64,000 nt of DNA from Chlorops oryzae (taxonomy: Eukaryota; Arthropoda; Insecta; Diptera; Chloropidae): positions 881,501 through 945,500 of the forward strand of contig CM035808.1 in assembly GCA_020466095.1 (NCBI GenBank). Direction: 5' to 3'. Each line of letters begins with the position of its first letter. Within the stretch, counting starts at the first letter, position 1. Position numbers and translations under genes: made by a program. This document shows positions 33,901 to 48,872 of the stretch, one piece after another. The notes below the pieces were generated by a model, which saw nothing but the letters and a program-made list of their open reading frames with translations, had not been told where the DNA came from and did no database searches.

Positions 33901-36900
33901 GGCCATTCCTTTGCAAATTGAGATTAATTAGAGTTTTGAATTTGACATCGGTTACATAGAAATCAAATATCTATCATGAATAATTGAATAAAAGTCACAT
34001 TTCCTTGATTATTTATTCGAATTCAATCGATTTCCGCTTCAGTAGTTCATTAAAAACAAAAAAAGGATACACGACATGAAATCCAATAGAACGTGACGCA
34101 TCGTGTAGATTGCTACCATTTTAATTAAGGACAATTTTCAGTCCTGCTGATAGCCTTCAGAGAGAGAGAGAGACCAGGAAGGACGCGCTAAATCTCTTAA
34201 GCTTTCTTTTGTTTTAATATCAAGATTTTTCTTTTATGGATGATGTAGAAGCATAGATCCTTGCACACACGTGCTGAGCTCTTATCGTGCCATGTGTGTA
34301 GCAGCTGTGCGAATTTAGCAGGCGAATACGAAGATAATTATTTCGAAGAATATATTCTCGTTTTCCTTTGTAATTCTTTGCATTTCGAAGGTGCTTCATC
34401 CTTCGCGTGTGCCAGCCAAGGAAAAGCGAGTTTCATGTCCGTGGAATGAAATCATTTTGGTGCTTATTTTCAATGTTTGAAATGAGATAATGATTAATTA
34501 ATTTCAACATGCCGCGATGGATGCACACTTCAATTTAATTGAGCTCATTTAACGTATTAAGCTTAATTAAGGGGAATTATTAATAGAAAAAATTTTGAAC
34601 TGATTACTTTTTTTCGCTTGAATATCTTAATCACTCTCCCCCAACTTTTCCACAATTTTTTTTGGGGGAAAAGATTGACCTATTTTCCTCATTTGATTTC
34701 ATTCAACGAACACTTTAATTGAAACTTTTGCTCTCATAAAATTTAAAATTCAGTGTTAAAGTAATTTCAAAAATTGACGCTTTTCGCAGAGCCGCAAACG
34801 AAATTGAATTAAATATTGCAGGTGGAAATGTAATAGTGAGTAAAGTAAATTGACGCGAAGGCGTTAATGTGGTTATTTATGTGGAATAATATTGTTATAT
34901 ACATTAACTTTAAATGCATTTTAATTGCACGAGATAATGTCATTTTACTCATGGAACATAGGTCTTGTATTATTTCGGTTGTCCTTTTTGTTGAGTAATT
35001 CGTTTATTCTCAACGGCGTTTTTTTTATTCTAAACATTTTTTTTATTTTATTTAGCGAGGTGTCAGAAAACCTGTTTTGGAAAAAATTTAATTTTTTTTA
35101 TGATTCCATTAGATCCCATGTTTAGTATAAATTTTTGTTTAGGAACTTTTTTTTCATAAGCGATAAAACACGGGAAATGGCCGTTTCGAATTTCCTCCCA
35201 TGACACAGTGGGATCGCACAATACATTTGAGTGTAAAAATTATACGGAGTGTTCGCAGAGTGATGAAACTTGGCACATTCTGAAAATTTCATAAAATTTT
35301 GATTTCGTTGGAGCAACACATTTTGTATAAACTTTTGTTTTGAAATGAATTTTTCATATGACAAATTTTTACCCTAAAAGTATACTCTAAAATTCTTTCT
35401 TATTACATTGCATGATTGTATGAACTTCATTGAAAAATGTTAACATCCCTGCAGTAATTCCAACTACTCTCCAACTACTCCCCGACTAGTCACAAAAACA
35501 CCAGGACTACTCCCTCTTAATTTGCCAACCAATGCTTTGAACTGTCTTTTTTAACGTTGAGCTGTCATTGGAAAATAACTAGTCACAGTTTTTGCTCATA
35601 TGAACTAGACCTGGAGTATATACAGTTGGGTCGATTTTTGGTAAATTTTTATTTTTGTAAATTTAATGAAAAAAAAAATTTTTCCTCGTTGTTTTGTACT
35701 TTTTTTCTTTTTTGTTTTTATAAATCTTTTCTTTTTCACTTCTTTTTAATTTTCTCGCCTCGGCCGAGCCTCAAACCGCTGATCTCTGGGTTGGTAAGTC
35801 AACGTCTTAACCATTACGCTAAACAAGCAAATTTAATGTAGTGATCAAAACGCTAATTTGAGTTGTTGGTTGCTGAAGTTTTTGTGGAACGCACGAATAG
35901 AATTTTTACTACAAAAATTTAATAATTGAAAAATAAATACATATTAAAAAAAAACAGATAAAATATGAAGAAAAAATACTTAAAAATTTAGCGAAAAATT
36001 TTAAAATTTTTATTTCAAATTTAACTATTAAATAAAATAAATTAAAATATAAAGATAAAAAAGCTTGGTATTTAAAAAAAAAAAAATTGTTCTCACCCGA
36101 GCCAGGGATCGAACCCCAACCCACGAGGTCGCGGAGCGATAGTCTTAACCGTCCAGCTAACTACCTTTCGGTGGGGCAACGATCCGAATGCGAACTTAAA
36201 GTAGACAATAACAATTTTTTTCTACTTCGAAATCAAAGCACAAAGCGAAAGGAAATCCTGAAACTCACCTCCCGTAGATCTCCGTAGATACATAAAATAC
36301 TGTACATTTTGACTAGTCATATTTCGAGTAACCTCAGAGTACTCCTGTTTGGCAAATTGACCTCTTCATTACTGCAGAGATATTTTACTTCAGTACAGCC
36401 AAATGAGCGATATACCCTGCAGGAAGCGTGAGTAGTTTAAAAGTAGATTTAAAGTAGTTTTCATTTGAACATAACTAGTCACACTCTATCCTTGCTGCAA
36501 TGCTTTCGCCTATCCACAGTTAACATTATGTTGTCCTACGAATCTACTAGTGACCCAATGACTATTGACATATTAGAAACAGCTATACCAATTTGATAAA
36601 TGAGTTAGTTGAATTAGTTTTAGACACAGCGTTTGCTAAATTTTGACATAAATGATTATTTTGAAGTCCGCGGGTTCGAATCCCAGCCGAGCATTGGATT
36701 TTTTTAAACTTACATGATATTTTTTTTTAAATAAAAAAAAATTTTTTTTTTTTTTAAGTTGATAATAAATTAAAAAATCAACCGGCTTCCGATAAACATT
36801 TGTATGCAAAAAATTTTTTCAATAATAAAATAAAATGAAAGATCATCGAGTTTTTTTAAATCTTTTTTTGCACCTAACTTGTTTTCTCATCCCTGAGCGT

Positions 36901-39900
36901 AGAACACTTCCTGAGCCTCCGTCGGGACTTGAACCACGAACCTTCAGATTGCTAAGCGGAAACACTTCCACCACTCCAATGAGCCCTCTGATTCACGCAC
37001 AGCAAATATATTAATGAATGAAATTCGAACTGTGCTGAACATACGAAATGTCAACAAACTAAACTGTTGGCAAAGTCAATAAAAATAAACCATCCCTCTT
37101 TTATCTATTTATTTTCTAGTTGTACTTGCTACAATCTTTATCTTCATTTCAACTACTTCATTTGTTTCTGATGACGTTAGTAGTCACGTTAAGCAAATCA
37201 TTTTCAAAGTTACGGCAGGGTATTTATGCATTGAAATAAAATATTTAATAGCATACTTTCAGGAAAAATTGCTTTTTTGGAGTTTTAAACGGTTATAGTT
37301 CAGTGTTGCCAGTACTTCAGAACCAAATTTGCACTCACGAAATACTCAAACAAGAAATCCCTTTATTTCCCTTAGTGACCGATAGAAATTTCCCACGAAA
37401 ATCCCCTCAAACAAAAACATATTATTTCCTGAACAAATATGATGATCATCGCATATATTTCTTAGACATTAAAACCTTAAGGTAAAGATTGCTGCGAAAA
37501 ATTACATATTTCTATTTTTAAGAAATTGATACGTTTGAAAAGTTGCCCCAAGGACCACTACTATCTAAGGCAATTGGTGGGGAGATTTAAAAGGCCATTA
37601 AGGGCCTCAATTTAATTTCTATTTCTATCATGAGAACTGCCCTTCTTGCCATCCCTAAATTATAATAATAGGCCGATCGCTAAATTTTTGGAGAAGGATG
37701 TTTATATACCAAGAGCAAGCATACATGACAAATTTGGTTTATGTCCCATTTGAATCTCAGGTGAATTTCAGCCACGCCAATTACTAATTTTGAAAAATTC
37801 TTTTACAACCCCAAAGTGAAATATAGAATATGATATATGTATATACACGGAGAGAAATAAGTTCTCGAAATATAATTGGAACCAATTACATATGTGATTG
37901 GAGCCTTGCCCCGATTGCATTATTAATTGACCAAATTAATATTAGAAGGTGTCAAAAATGAAAAATATATATTCTAATTTTAGTATAATTGTTTAGGAAT
38001 TTTTTTTCATGCGATAAGGAATTGCCGTTCCGATTGACAGTGGGATCGCTAATTACATTTGATTACTTTTAAATTTATAAGATTGATGAGATTACAATTA
38101 TTGTATTTGTTTTAAGATTTGTTCTTGAAATTTTCCAAAGGTTTAAATTTCATCTATATACACGTGTTGAATTCTTAAAAATGCTTAGCATATAGTGCAG
38201 GTACCCAAATATGCTGTGAAATTTTCGCCCAATGTGGTGAAGCCTTAATATTTAATTACATATAGAATGTATTTTCCAAAGTTTAAGGGGGATCCAACAA
38301 GATTTTATTGAGAATTATCGTATATAATTCGATAATTCCATAATATGTCCATTGCGGCCGATTTATATTTAAGTTGCGAAATGTATATGTAATTAAATTA
38401 TTTTTTTTAACATTTAATACAAAATTATATATATAATTGAGCAATGAAAAATTAATTGAGACGCAATTATAATGATATAATTATCATTAATTAATTACTT
38501 GTAAACGCATAAATATAATTTCTGGGTCATTAAGCTCCATATTTTCTTATACATATAGTACATATGGAAAAATTTTTATATATTTTTTTCATCTTGAAGA
38601 CTGAAGATTTTTCTTTAAAAAAATGTGATTTTAGATTTGTCGGACGATTTTGAAAAAATTGAAAAAATGACACCTTGCTAATTATATTATATTTTGCGTT
38701 TGTATGGTTGGGTGTAACACACAGAACCATTCGATGAATAAATGAGCAGTGGCTCCAGGACGTTCAATGAAACCATGGGCATCCATGTGTCCCTTTGACC
38801 ATTTTTAAGAGTACATATCTCGTTTTTTTCTTCTCATTTTGGGTAAAAATTGTTCAACTTTACATTGGCAAAACAATATCAATTAGAGGTCGTATGCAAT
38901 AAATTTATTGGATATAGGCCAGAAATGTAAAAAAGAGGTGAAAGAGTAGTAAAAGGTTTCTACTTTTTGTTTTAGCTTCGAGATGGGAGTTTTTTAGATC
39001 AGTTAGTGTAAGAGTTCAGTGCTACAACTTTGTCACAGATAGGAAAGAGAAATAATGAACGCGTTACAAGATATAGCCATAAGTAAGAGCGCAAATTAAT
39101 TCTCGGCCGCACTTTTTGAAATCGATTTTATATAAAACTGTGGCCAATCTGACTAAACCAAATATAGGGAGCTGCCATATTCGCCAAATACTTTCAGGAA
39201 CTGCAATCAAACGTCAAAAAGGTCTCACAGTGTTAAGGTTACCTCAAATACTACGGCCTGTCACTAAAATAGAAAATATTTTCTTAAAATCTCCATTTTT
39301 AGTCGCAAAACCCAAAAAATACTTTCTCTTAATGGTCTTATCGTTAGAGCTCGGTTTGGGTATTGCATTGTCAGGCTCGCGTTAGCCCTCTAGTGCCCAC
39401 GACCACCTCTAGACGGCCCAAATTCTCTTCACAATTCCTCACATCCTTAAAAATATTTGGAACGAATTTGAAAATATTTTTCAAGATGTTCATCTAAATG
39501 ATACTCTATGCTAATCAGAATGGAAGCCCGGCATTATGGTTATGTGTTCCGTGCCATGTTTTCATTTGAGGAACACTCTAGAAACTCAATTTTCATCCTG
39601 ATTACATCGGGAAAAAACTTTTCGCATTCAAAAGCATAATTTGCATTTTTATTGTCCGGATTAAACAATAAACGCCAACGAACGAGAAATAAATGAAAAT
39701 TTCAAAGGTTACGGAAATGCGTTTTCCACTCCGTTCGAAGGGAAATTCTATTGAGGAATATTGAAGGCTAATAAAATTAAATGGCAGAGTGGATGTTTGA
39801 AAAAACTTTTCTTTGGAAAAATTATTAGCACTTTGAGGGTGTAGTCGGTAAATATTCAAATGAGTGCATTTCCAATCAGCAATCGTTATTTACTCGGAAT

Positions 39901-42900
39901 CCGATGACCTTTAAATGCTTTGCCTCTGTCAGAAGTAATTTCACCAGATGAAAACATGAGAGACATCCAGAACAATGCAATCAGTGCGAAAAAGCAATTT
40001 TCATTTGGTATTAACTTGCTTTGGAATTTTCCATTTTCCATTTTCCATTTCTGTTAGTTGCCCACGCAGAATTCTGTTTTAATAATCCTGTAGAGCTTAT
40101 GCAACAAACCACTTGGAAAAACGTCAACTTCGTGGAAATTGAAAACTCTAAAAACAAAACCACATTCATTTGAGATCACAGCGACAAAAATTTGTGTACA
40201 TTTATGCTTCGGGGCAAAAAATTTTGCACTAAAGCATTCCATATCGTTGGTTCTTCGAAGCGCTCATGCATGCTGTGCACTACGTGCGGTAGAGAATTTA
40301 ATTTCCTTTGCTCATCCATTATGGACATAACCACAGTTTCAGCTGCTGTGGCATGAGCACAAAATTTGATTTAATTCAAAATAAGACAAAGGTATCCATG
40401 GAAATCTGAAACTAGAACTCTTCCATTTAATGAGATTTTCTGTCGCAGCCGTTCATCATTAAAATGAGCCATGCGCCATTGTTAGAGGGGGCGAATAGGA
40501 CATGGGAAGGAAATGCACAAAAAAGTTTCTGACCTGATGAAGCTTGTTTAGCGATGCATTTTTGTTGTTATGGCTCGCTATATCTAGAGATGTGTCATCA
40601 ATAGAGCGTGTATTTTTAAGCATTTATAAATTTGAAGCATACTTTGTGGGGGGGATATTTCTTTTCTTATCACCATTTTGGAAATAAGTAGCGAATTTGA
40701 ACTTCAAGGGGATTTCCTAGCTTTGAAAAAGTCTTAAATAGGCTAAAAATCGATTTGAATCTTAACTTTATGTAAATTGAACAAATTTTTTGCCCCATAA
40801 AGTACGCTTCAATTTTATAAATGCTTAAAAATACACGCTCTAGTCATCAATAACTCTTAAAATTTTCCGATTCTTAAATATTTAGGGGGTTCAAATTCCC
40901 TCCCTCGAAGTCAAGATGAGTTTTTTTTTTAAGTGATCCCTATTGAATTTTCTTATTGAACCGGATTCTGTATGAACATTCACCGGATATTTTTACTTTA
41001 AAATTTTTCCCACCCGGAAAAACGAATTTAAAAATTCTATCAAGTACAGTGAAACCTCTCATATGCGGATACTCACACTGAAAAACAATTTTCCCGCATA
41101 TGAGTGTGAAGTTGGTATGAAAAACCATAAGCAAAGCCAGTGTATGAAAAGGCGGCCGCATGTGAGGGTGTCCACATTTCAGAGATTTCACTGTATCTAT
41201 TTTAATTCCTCCTTTTCGGACAAGAAATTCATTCAAAGCAGAGCTAGTAGAGAAACAAGTGAATCCTGATTTCCAATAGTGCAGCAATTCCTGCAAAAAT
41301 TTAACACATACAAACATATAGAAACAATTACAATCAAAGGCGCAATTGATTGAAACTGGTTCTATGTATTTGGATATGTTTGAATGTGCGCAGGAAGTCA
41401 TGCATTATTGGAAACCAGGCATGATGGTGAAGAAAATATTTTAAATTAGGAAAAAAAATTCAAATAATAAAATGTCATTTCAGAAGGTCAAACAAAACAA
41501 GCTCCATAATATAACTGTAATAGAGTTCCACCCCCCAAAGCTACGATAAAACCCCAATAATATAACAAACTTACCCGAATTCTTGTCATTTTACGTGATG
41601 AAAAATTCACCGAAATTCTGCGAGTCTTATATGTCCAATTTCATTAACTAAATGAGAATTGTACGCGATATGCATGGCTGCGTTTGTGGTTTGTTCAAAA
41701 ATCTGCTGCTGTTCCTAGCACAGTTACAGGCATATTCCAGGGGGCGAGGTTTAAGGATTCAAACCCCCTTTTCTGAAATCAAGATTAGTTTAGATTAGAT
41801 TAGATTTTCTTAAAATTTAAATTTTTGTTCGGAAAAATAATTAAATTCTATGAAGCAAGCTTTGAAATTTTAAAAATTCGAAGGCAATATCAATTAAAAC
41901 CTGACAACTTTTAGCATTTTCATCATATTTTCTCTATGCTTAAAATTTCTAAGCTCGGCTGTAGTACACCGAGAGAAAAATGTAGTTTTTTTGCTTGAAA
42001 ATGAACCATTGAAAAAAAAATTAAATAAATTAAAACCTTAAAAATTTAGGAGAAAGTTTTTGTCTTCCAAAACAACTACACTCTGAACAACAAAATAAAC
42101 TGTAATTAAAAAAAAATTCAGAAAAAATCCCGCCGCCAGCAGGGATAGAACCCCGAAGCTCACGACTGTCGAGTCACAGTTTAAACAACTGAGCTATCGA
42201 AAACTCCGGAGACGGTTGATCAGAATGCGAACTTATACGTCTAAGTGAACGAAAGCGAATTTGAACATAAAAAGTAACTGTTTTTCAACTGTTCATTTGA
42301 CTGCCTTTTTCAGTGCATTTAACGCGGAATACAGTTTATTTGACCACTCTTACTTTAACTGTTCTAAGTAGTTGATTTAACTGTTGTTATTTCTCTCGGT
42401 GTAGAAACTACCTCTAAGAATCAGGCTGTTTATTTCTTTACAGTAGAATCCTGATAATTTATTTCTTCAAAGAATTTTTGGACAAACTTTCTCCATTTCG
42501 ACTAAGCCATGATTATAATTTAGTCCTTACTAAGTTTTTGATTTTATTATCCTAATGTACCTATAATCCCGGAGCTGTATTTTTTTCCTAAACACTTATA
42601 AATAATTGATGTTCTCATCTAAATCACTGATTTTTTTTTTTACACATATGTAGGTATATATCTATATTATATATAACAGCTTTCTACATAAAAAATTCTG
42701 CGTAAGTCTAGGTGGGAAATAATCAAGTGGAATGGGTTGGAAAAAAGTTTACCATTCATCAAAATTATTCAGGATATAAAGCTTACTAGTTATCCTTTGC
42801 AGGTACTTTCATTCGGCCATCCCGAATTGGGTTTGAGCATCTTTCAACTCAATAATGGAGCGGCAATGAATATTTTCTTAAATGTCACGCTGAGAATGTC

Positions 42901-45900
42901 AAAATGCAGATATCCGAATGCATGAAAAATCGCTTCTGATGGCAACACGTTCGCCATTTCTATGGAGTTCGGTGGAAACAGATGCGAAATCCTTTTGAAT
43001 CGCTCTGGCTAAAAGTTTTGAGGCAAGCGTCAATCATACGAATCGCAAAGGCCAAAGGTCCCGGGGTGTCCTATCCACACTGTTCGGCACTGTTTGTGAC
43101 TTATTCGTGGGAGGCCAGAGCGTTTCAGTTCATGATAGAGAATCAGGTTCCGTTATTGTTGTTGTTTTTGTTTCGCTTAAGGGCAGAGTGCAAAGAAGCG
43201 ATTAATTTATTTTGCTGCAATCTCTGTTGCCATCCGTGATTGTGTGTTGTGCAACATCGAAAATAGAAATTGCAAGGCATTAAATTTTCAATTAATTTTT
43301 TGCTTAATTATTTTCTGATTTGCACGTTGAATGCAATTCGACTTGGGAAAACACGTTTGATGCACCACAGATGGGGTTCTTTCGTTGAATTAATGGCTGA
43401 CATAAAGAATGATCAAAATAATAAGGATTTTATATTAGGAAAATATAGTCAAATACTTCAGCACGAGTATCAAGGACTAAATTATAATCATGGCTTAGTT
43501 AAAATTGGAAAAATTTTGATAATCGAAGCTTGTTGTTCCCCTGAATATGCCATCAGCTTTCATAACTTTTGGTTATAATTCTCAGAAGCTTAAAACTTGG
43601 TTGCACAAATCCAATCATGACGTGTCGAAATATGGCCGAATTACCCAATAGTTGCTACCTCATCCGGTTGGGCTCGAAAAATTGTCAAAAATTCTGTGGA
43701 AAATTATGGAAAAAATTGTTCAAGCTGAATTTGTCTCCAAGCTGATACAAAGCTATCGGCATCTTAAGCATACGATTTTTTTGGGGTCAACTTTTTGGTC
43801 AAAGACCTCAAATAAGCCATCGTGACAGACAGACAGACAATAAGTCAACAAAAGAAACTCTCTGAGCTTCTCGTTTCACTGGCATCCGAAGGGTCTCAAA
43901 GCAGCTCTCATCTTCAAAGTCAATTGCTTGCCATTAGCAAATAAAATAGGCAAATTGGGTTTGCCGCTCCATATGCTAAAATTTCTGACAACACTGATGC
44001 CCGGTGCCTGTCGGTGCGTCTAACTTATTTAATCAATGACGACACCCTCCGAGTGGGGTGACTCCGCACTGGCGGGCAGGCAAACGCCTCAATGAAACGT
44101 GTTCGTGACGCCAGGTCTCTGACGTCCATCTGATATGGTCCATCGAACATTAAAGGAACTACGCACGGATGCACACACACACACTCGATGTAGATTGAGA
44201 AGATGGCAATGTATTTATTTGTTTTCCCCGACAATGAGTGAAGACAAGCATATTTACAGGCGCCGCTGAAGTACCAAAAGTGTATACAATTTACAAACGT
44301 GCAAAACGGGGGACCCTCAATAGGTGGTGGTGGCGGCGTCATCGTGGCGACTTCCATTGCAAAATTCGCTACGGCTCGAAATTCGATTAAGAAGGCACGG
44401 AAAATGCTGAGTGCATCGCATTTTATGGACACGTCGGGCTAATGGCGTCAGAAACATAATGAAGCAATCATTCGTGCGGGGTGACAATTATATTTTATAT
44501 TCAAAATTAAATTTTCAAACCATATGGCAACCAGAATATGTCACCGAAATGCTCAAAGTTAGTCAGATGCGATGGTATTGCCACATTCAAGGGCGATCGC
44601 CCGAGAACCCCTCCAAGAAGGTGAGCTGAATGTATGGAAAGGCGACCGGAACTGACCTCTTTAAAACCAATCCTCGTTCGACCCAGGACCGGTCCCTTTT
44701 ACTGCAGGGTTGTGTCGCACGAACTGGTGCACGCTTTATCGGCAGAATTTTTGATCGGATCTTTAACTTCGCTGGTGTAAATTTACATGCACCGAGAGAA
44801 ATAACAACAGTTAAATCAATTACTTACAACAGTTAAAGTGCAGAGTGGTCAAATAAACTGTATTCCGCGTTAAATCCACTGAAAAAGACAGTCAAATGAA
44901 CAGTTGAAAAACAGTTACTTTTAATGTTCAAATTCGCTTTCTGATCAACCGTCTCCGGAGGTTTCGATAGCTCAGTGCTTTAAACTGTGACTCGACAGTC
45001 GTGAGCTTCGGGGTTCTATCCCTGCTGGCGGCGGGAATTTTTCTGAATTTTTTTTTTAATTACAGTTTTTTTTTTTTTGTTCAGAGTGTAGTTGTTTTGG
45101 AAGACAAAAATTTTCTCCTAAATTTTTAAGGTTTTAATTTATTTAATTTTTTTTTTTAATGGTTCATTTTCAAGCAAAAAATTTTGGGAGTGAAACAATT
45201 CCTTAAGCACGTTCCCCAAAACTTGAGCAACCATAAGCTCAAGTGAGCATTTTGACCAACAAATTAAATTCGTTCGTTTAGCGTAATGGTTAAGACGTTC
45301 GCCCAGCGAAGTGGAGGTCAGCGGTTCAAGGCTCGGCCGAGGCGAGAAAATTTAAAGAGATGAAAGAGAAAAAGATTTAAATAGAAACAAATAAATAAAG
45401 AAAAAATATAATAATTTAATAAAAAAAAAATATTAATAAAAGAAGATAAAAAAAAGTCAAAGCAAAAAATAAATTTTTTTTTCCCAGTCGCTGGTGACAG
45501 TTGATTTAACCGCGAGACAGTTATATCAACCATCAGGTAGTTATATCCTTATTGACTGTGTTTGTACTGTTGAATTGACCGCTACTACACATAAGCTAAG
45601 AATTAACGGGAACTCGGTTATTTTTAACCTGCTTTTTCAGTTAATATAACTACCTTTTTCTCTCGGTGTACATTATTCATAAGACCGAATTGATTTCTCA
45701 CCATTGGAAAAGTTCTAAATATTTGTGCAAGTACACAGAGAGAATTTTGTGTGTAAACACAACCATTTTTTTTTATCAATAAAACAAATTCGTTGTTAAA
45801 ACTCAGCCAATCACACTTTTTGTTATATTAACAAATCGTTTAATTGGGACAATTACTCAAAGTATTAACAATTAATAAACATTTTCAAACAACGATTTGT

Positions 45901-48840
45901 AATATCAACAACCAAAGGAATTAATAAAAATCAACCATTATTTTAAATAAATAAAAAAGGAAAAAATGCCTCATCTTCATATTCCATAATAAAAATTTGA
46001 GTCTGCAAAGTCAGTTTACGGAAGATAATTATACATTATAACATCATAAATATATGTGAACTAATTTTTGATTATTTTGTCTCTTCTTGTATGCAAGTCC
46101 GCATAAAGCTAATGAGAATTTTAGAAAAATATTTTAATGCACTTTCAAAAATTTCAAGCAAAGATTTTGTTAAGTGTTAATACTTTTGGTATTTAATACA
46201 AAAAAATAATCAACCAAATTTTTGTTCAAAATTTAATTTTACGAATTTTTCCCGAATTTCGTGATTTGTTTGAAATTTTTAATTGGGAACATGAATCGAT
46301 TTGATAATTGACGTAGCCAGTTTTTCTGTGTGCAGCAGGAAATTTCCTGCAGCTCCTGCGCTATTGAAATTCAGGCTTAAAGCCATTAACGAATTTTCGG
46401 GAGTGAATTATGCGCCTAGTTTCCAGGAAAACGATATTGAAAATGTGACCTTCTCTTTCGCCTCCTTTGCATCCTTTGTTCTCATACTGGACACTCAATC
46501 ATGTCGTCTCACATGGTCACTTTAATAGCTTGATGTTTTGTGAATTAATGAATGAAAAACACGTGCTGTCCTTTTGGGTTCCGCCTTCTCACAAATCAAG
46601 CTCTAAGCATATGTGAGAAGTTGTTTCATCTTTTCTGGCTTCTTTCGTGTGGGCGTTTTGCGTGTCGGGCTTAGCTCGCGCCATACGGAAAATGGGATTC
46701 ATTAAGGGCTTTCAATTTCATGCTGTGCCGCACGTGAGACTCTGTCGCTGGCTGTCTTGGATGCTGCGACGCCGAGGGACCCAGTGCGACATTGAAATTA
46801 TTCAAAAGCATTAACAGTGCGTCATCCAGGGCAGCACAATCGTCGAATCGGCGAGTGAGTGGTGGGTATGGGGATAATGGCTTTCGATTGTATGTATGTA
46901 TGTATGTTTGTATGTAGAATACAAGTCATTTTCACGTTTATGACTTATGATTGTCACACATGATCGAAAATTAAAAAAATCCATTAACAATTAATGATAA
47001 TAGCTTTTGGCATATGGGAGCACAGAATGAAGAAGAATCAAAAAAAAAAAAACACCTTTCCTTTGGCAGATTCCGAATTCAAAGAGCGCCTCATTGCGGC
47101 TGTCAAGAAAGAAGTCAAACAGCTCATGGAAGAGGCCGTGACCAAGAAATACATACACGAGGAGAGCAGTTCAGTTACCCAGCTATGTGGAGCGGTCGAG
47201 GCATGTTTGAGCCAGGGCTTAAGACGTCGCGCATTGGGTCTGTTCAAGACCTCATCGACGACGGCTTTATTGCACAAAATTGCCAAAACATGTCCCGACG
47301 CGGAGCACATAAGTAAAATGGTACAAGACATCGAGGCTAGCGATCCCAACAAACGATCGTCATCGAGTACCGAAAGTTTTAACAGGCCTCCAATGATCAA
47401 GAAAGGCAGCAGTGGCTCGATGACAACGACTTCGATGAGCGCGAGCGGATCATCAGTATCGCTGACATCCATGAAGTGAGTTAGAGAGATCTGGATGGAG
47501 TTGGTTTCTATATAGATATATATTCTATGCCTTGATTCTCCTCATTATTTTTCATAGATACCTATGGATTCGACTTGCTCTATATGAGAAGCGTTTGGTG
47601 AAAATCATTGAATATTTGGTTGCCAATGCCAGTGCCTATTATGACAGAGACGCGCTGGTTGCCGATTCCGATTATGGTTCCATATTGAGTTCGTTACTGG
47701 TGGGTCCATGTGCTTTGGAGTTTACGCGCGCTAAGACCGCCGATCACTATTGGACAGATCCGCATGCCGATGAACTAGTTAGTATCTTCTCCTGTGATCA
47801 TTAGGGTTTCTCAGGGCATTGATTAAATAATTGACATATCCTCTTTTCATAGGTTCAGCGGCATCGGATTAGCCGTCGATCATCCTCAACTTGCTCAAGA
47901 TCGGCTGGAATAATTAACTTTAAAAGAAGCTTAAACACTAGCACCGATGAAAGTGGCACTCCATCGTTTAAAACAATATCGACTGTCACAGTTGCCAAGG
48001 ACTATGTTGAATCGTTGCATCAAAATTCACGTGCAACCTTGTTGTATGGCAAAAATAATGTCCAAGTGTTGCCGGTGAGTTGTCCTCTGCTGATACTGCA
48101 ATCAATTGAAAATTATTTTCTTGATCATCATTTTAGAAAGACGTCACTGAGCCGATGCCCGGCTATCTTAGCCTACATCAGCATATCCAGTTGCTAACGA
48201 TCAAATGGACACCGAATCAATTGATGAACAGCTACGATGAGGCCGAGGAAGATGGCGATAAGGACTCCTTCTGGGCGTATGCACTCAATATAAATGTGGA
48301 TGATATTGTTTATGTGCATTGCCATCAAAATCGTGGCGAAGACAGCGGTGGCACCGTAATACTTGTCGGCCACGATGGTGTGCAACGTCCACCGATCATA
48401 TTCCCCGAAGGTGGTCACATGCAACAATTTCTGGGCTGTCTAGAAACAGGCCTTCTGCCGCATGGCCAGCTAGATCCGCCGCTCTGGTCACAGCGTGGAC
48501 TCGGAAAAATATTCCCCTGGCCCAAACGGTTCAAGAGGCGTATACTGCCATCGGTAATGGAGTCAATGGATGAGACACCCATAGACTATGTCTTTCGTAT
48601 TGTCAGTAAAAGTAAACATGAAGAGTTCGGTAAGGGATTTCAGTTGCATGTCCTTGTGATCAGTCCTCAAATCGATCCATGATTTCTTGCAGTCGCTATG
48701 CATTCCATTTTGGATTTCGTACGCAGCTCACCGAGGCGAGCCCAGTTGAGCAGCTGTTCAACAACCGGAAGCAGTGAATGCTCAAGCAAGAGCATTTCAA
48801 TTGATCAATATCCTTTGGACTCGCCGTTGGTGAGTAAAAA

Positions 48841-48872
<32 letters not shown>

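Larger units (their letters stand above)
35448..36377. mobile_element. Element with CCTGCAGTAAT inverted ends and two tRNA-like modules (copy 2, uninterrupted)
   Basis: Inverted copy of 19625-21592 without the nested insertions, so it shows the empty sites. Both tRNA-like modules are on the minus strand: 35755-35825 (B box region 35768-35778, A box 35811-35821) and 36092-36170 (perfect B box 36105-36115, near-consensus A box 36149-36159). Confidence 0.78.

Noticed and set aside
43270..43578. 102-codon frame inside the long intron
   Set aside because: No family features. The AT-rich codon pattern is unlike the real genes here.
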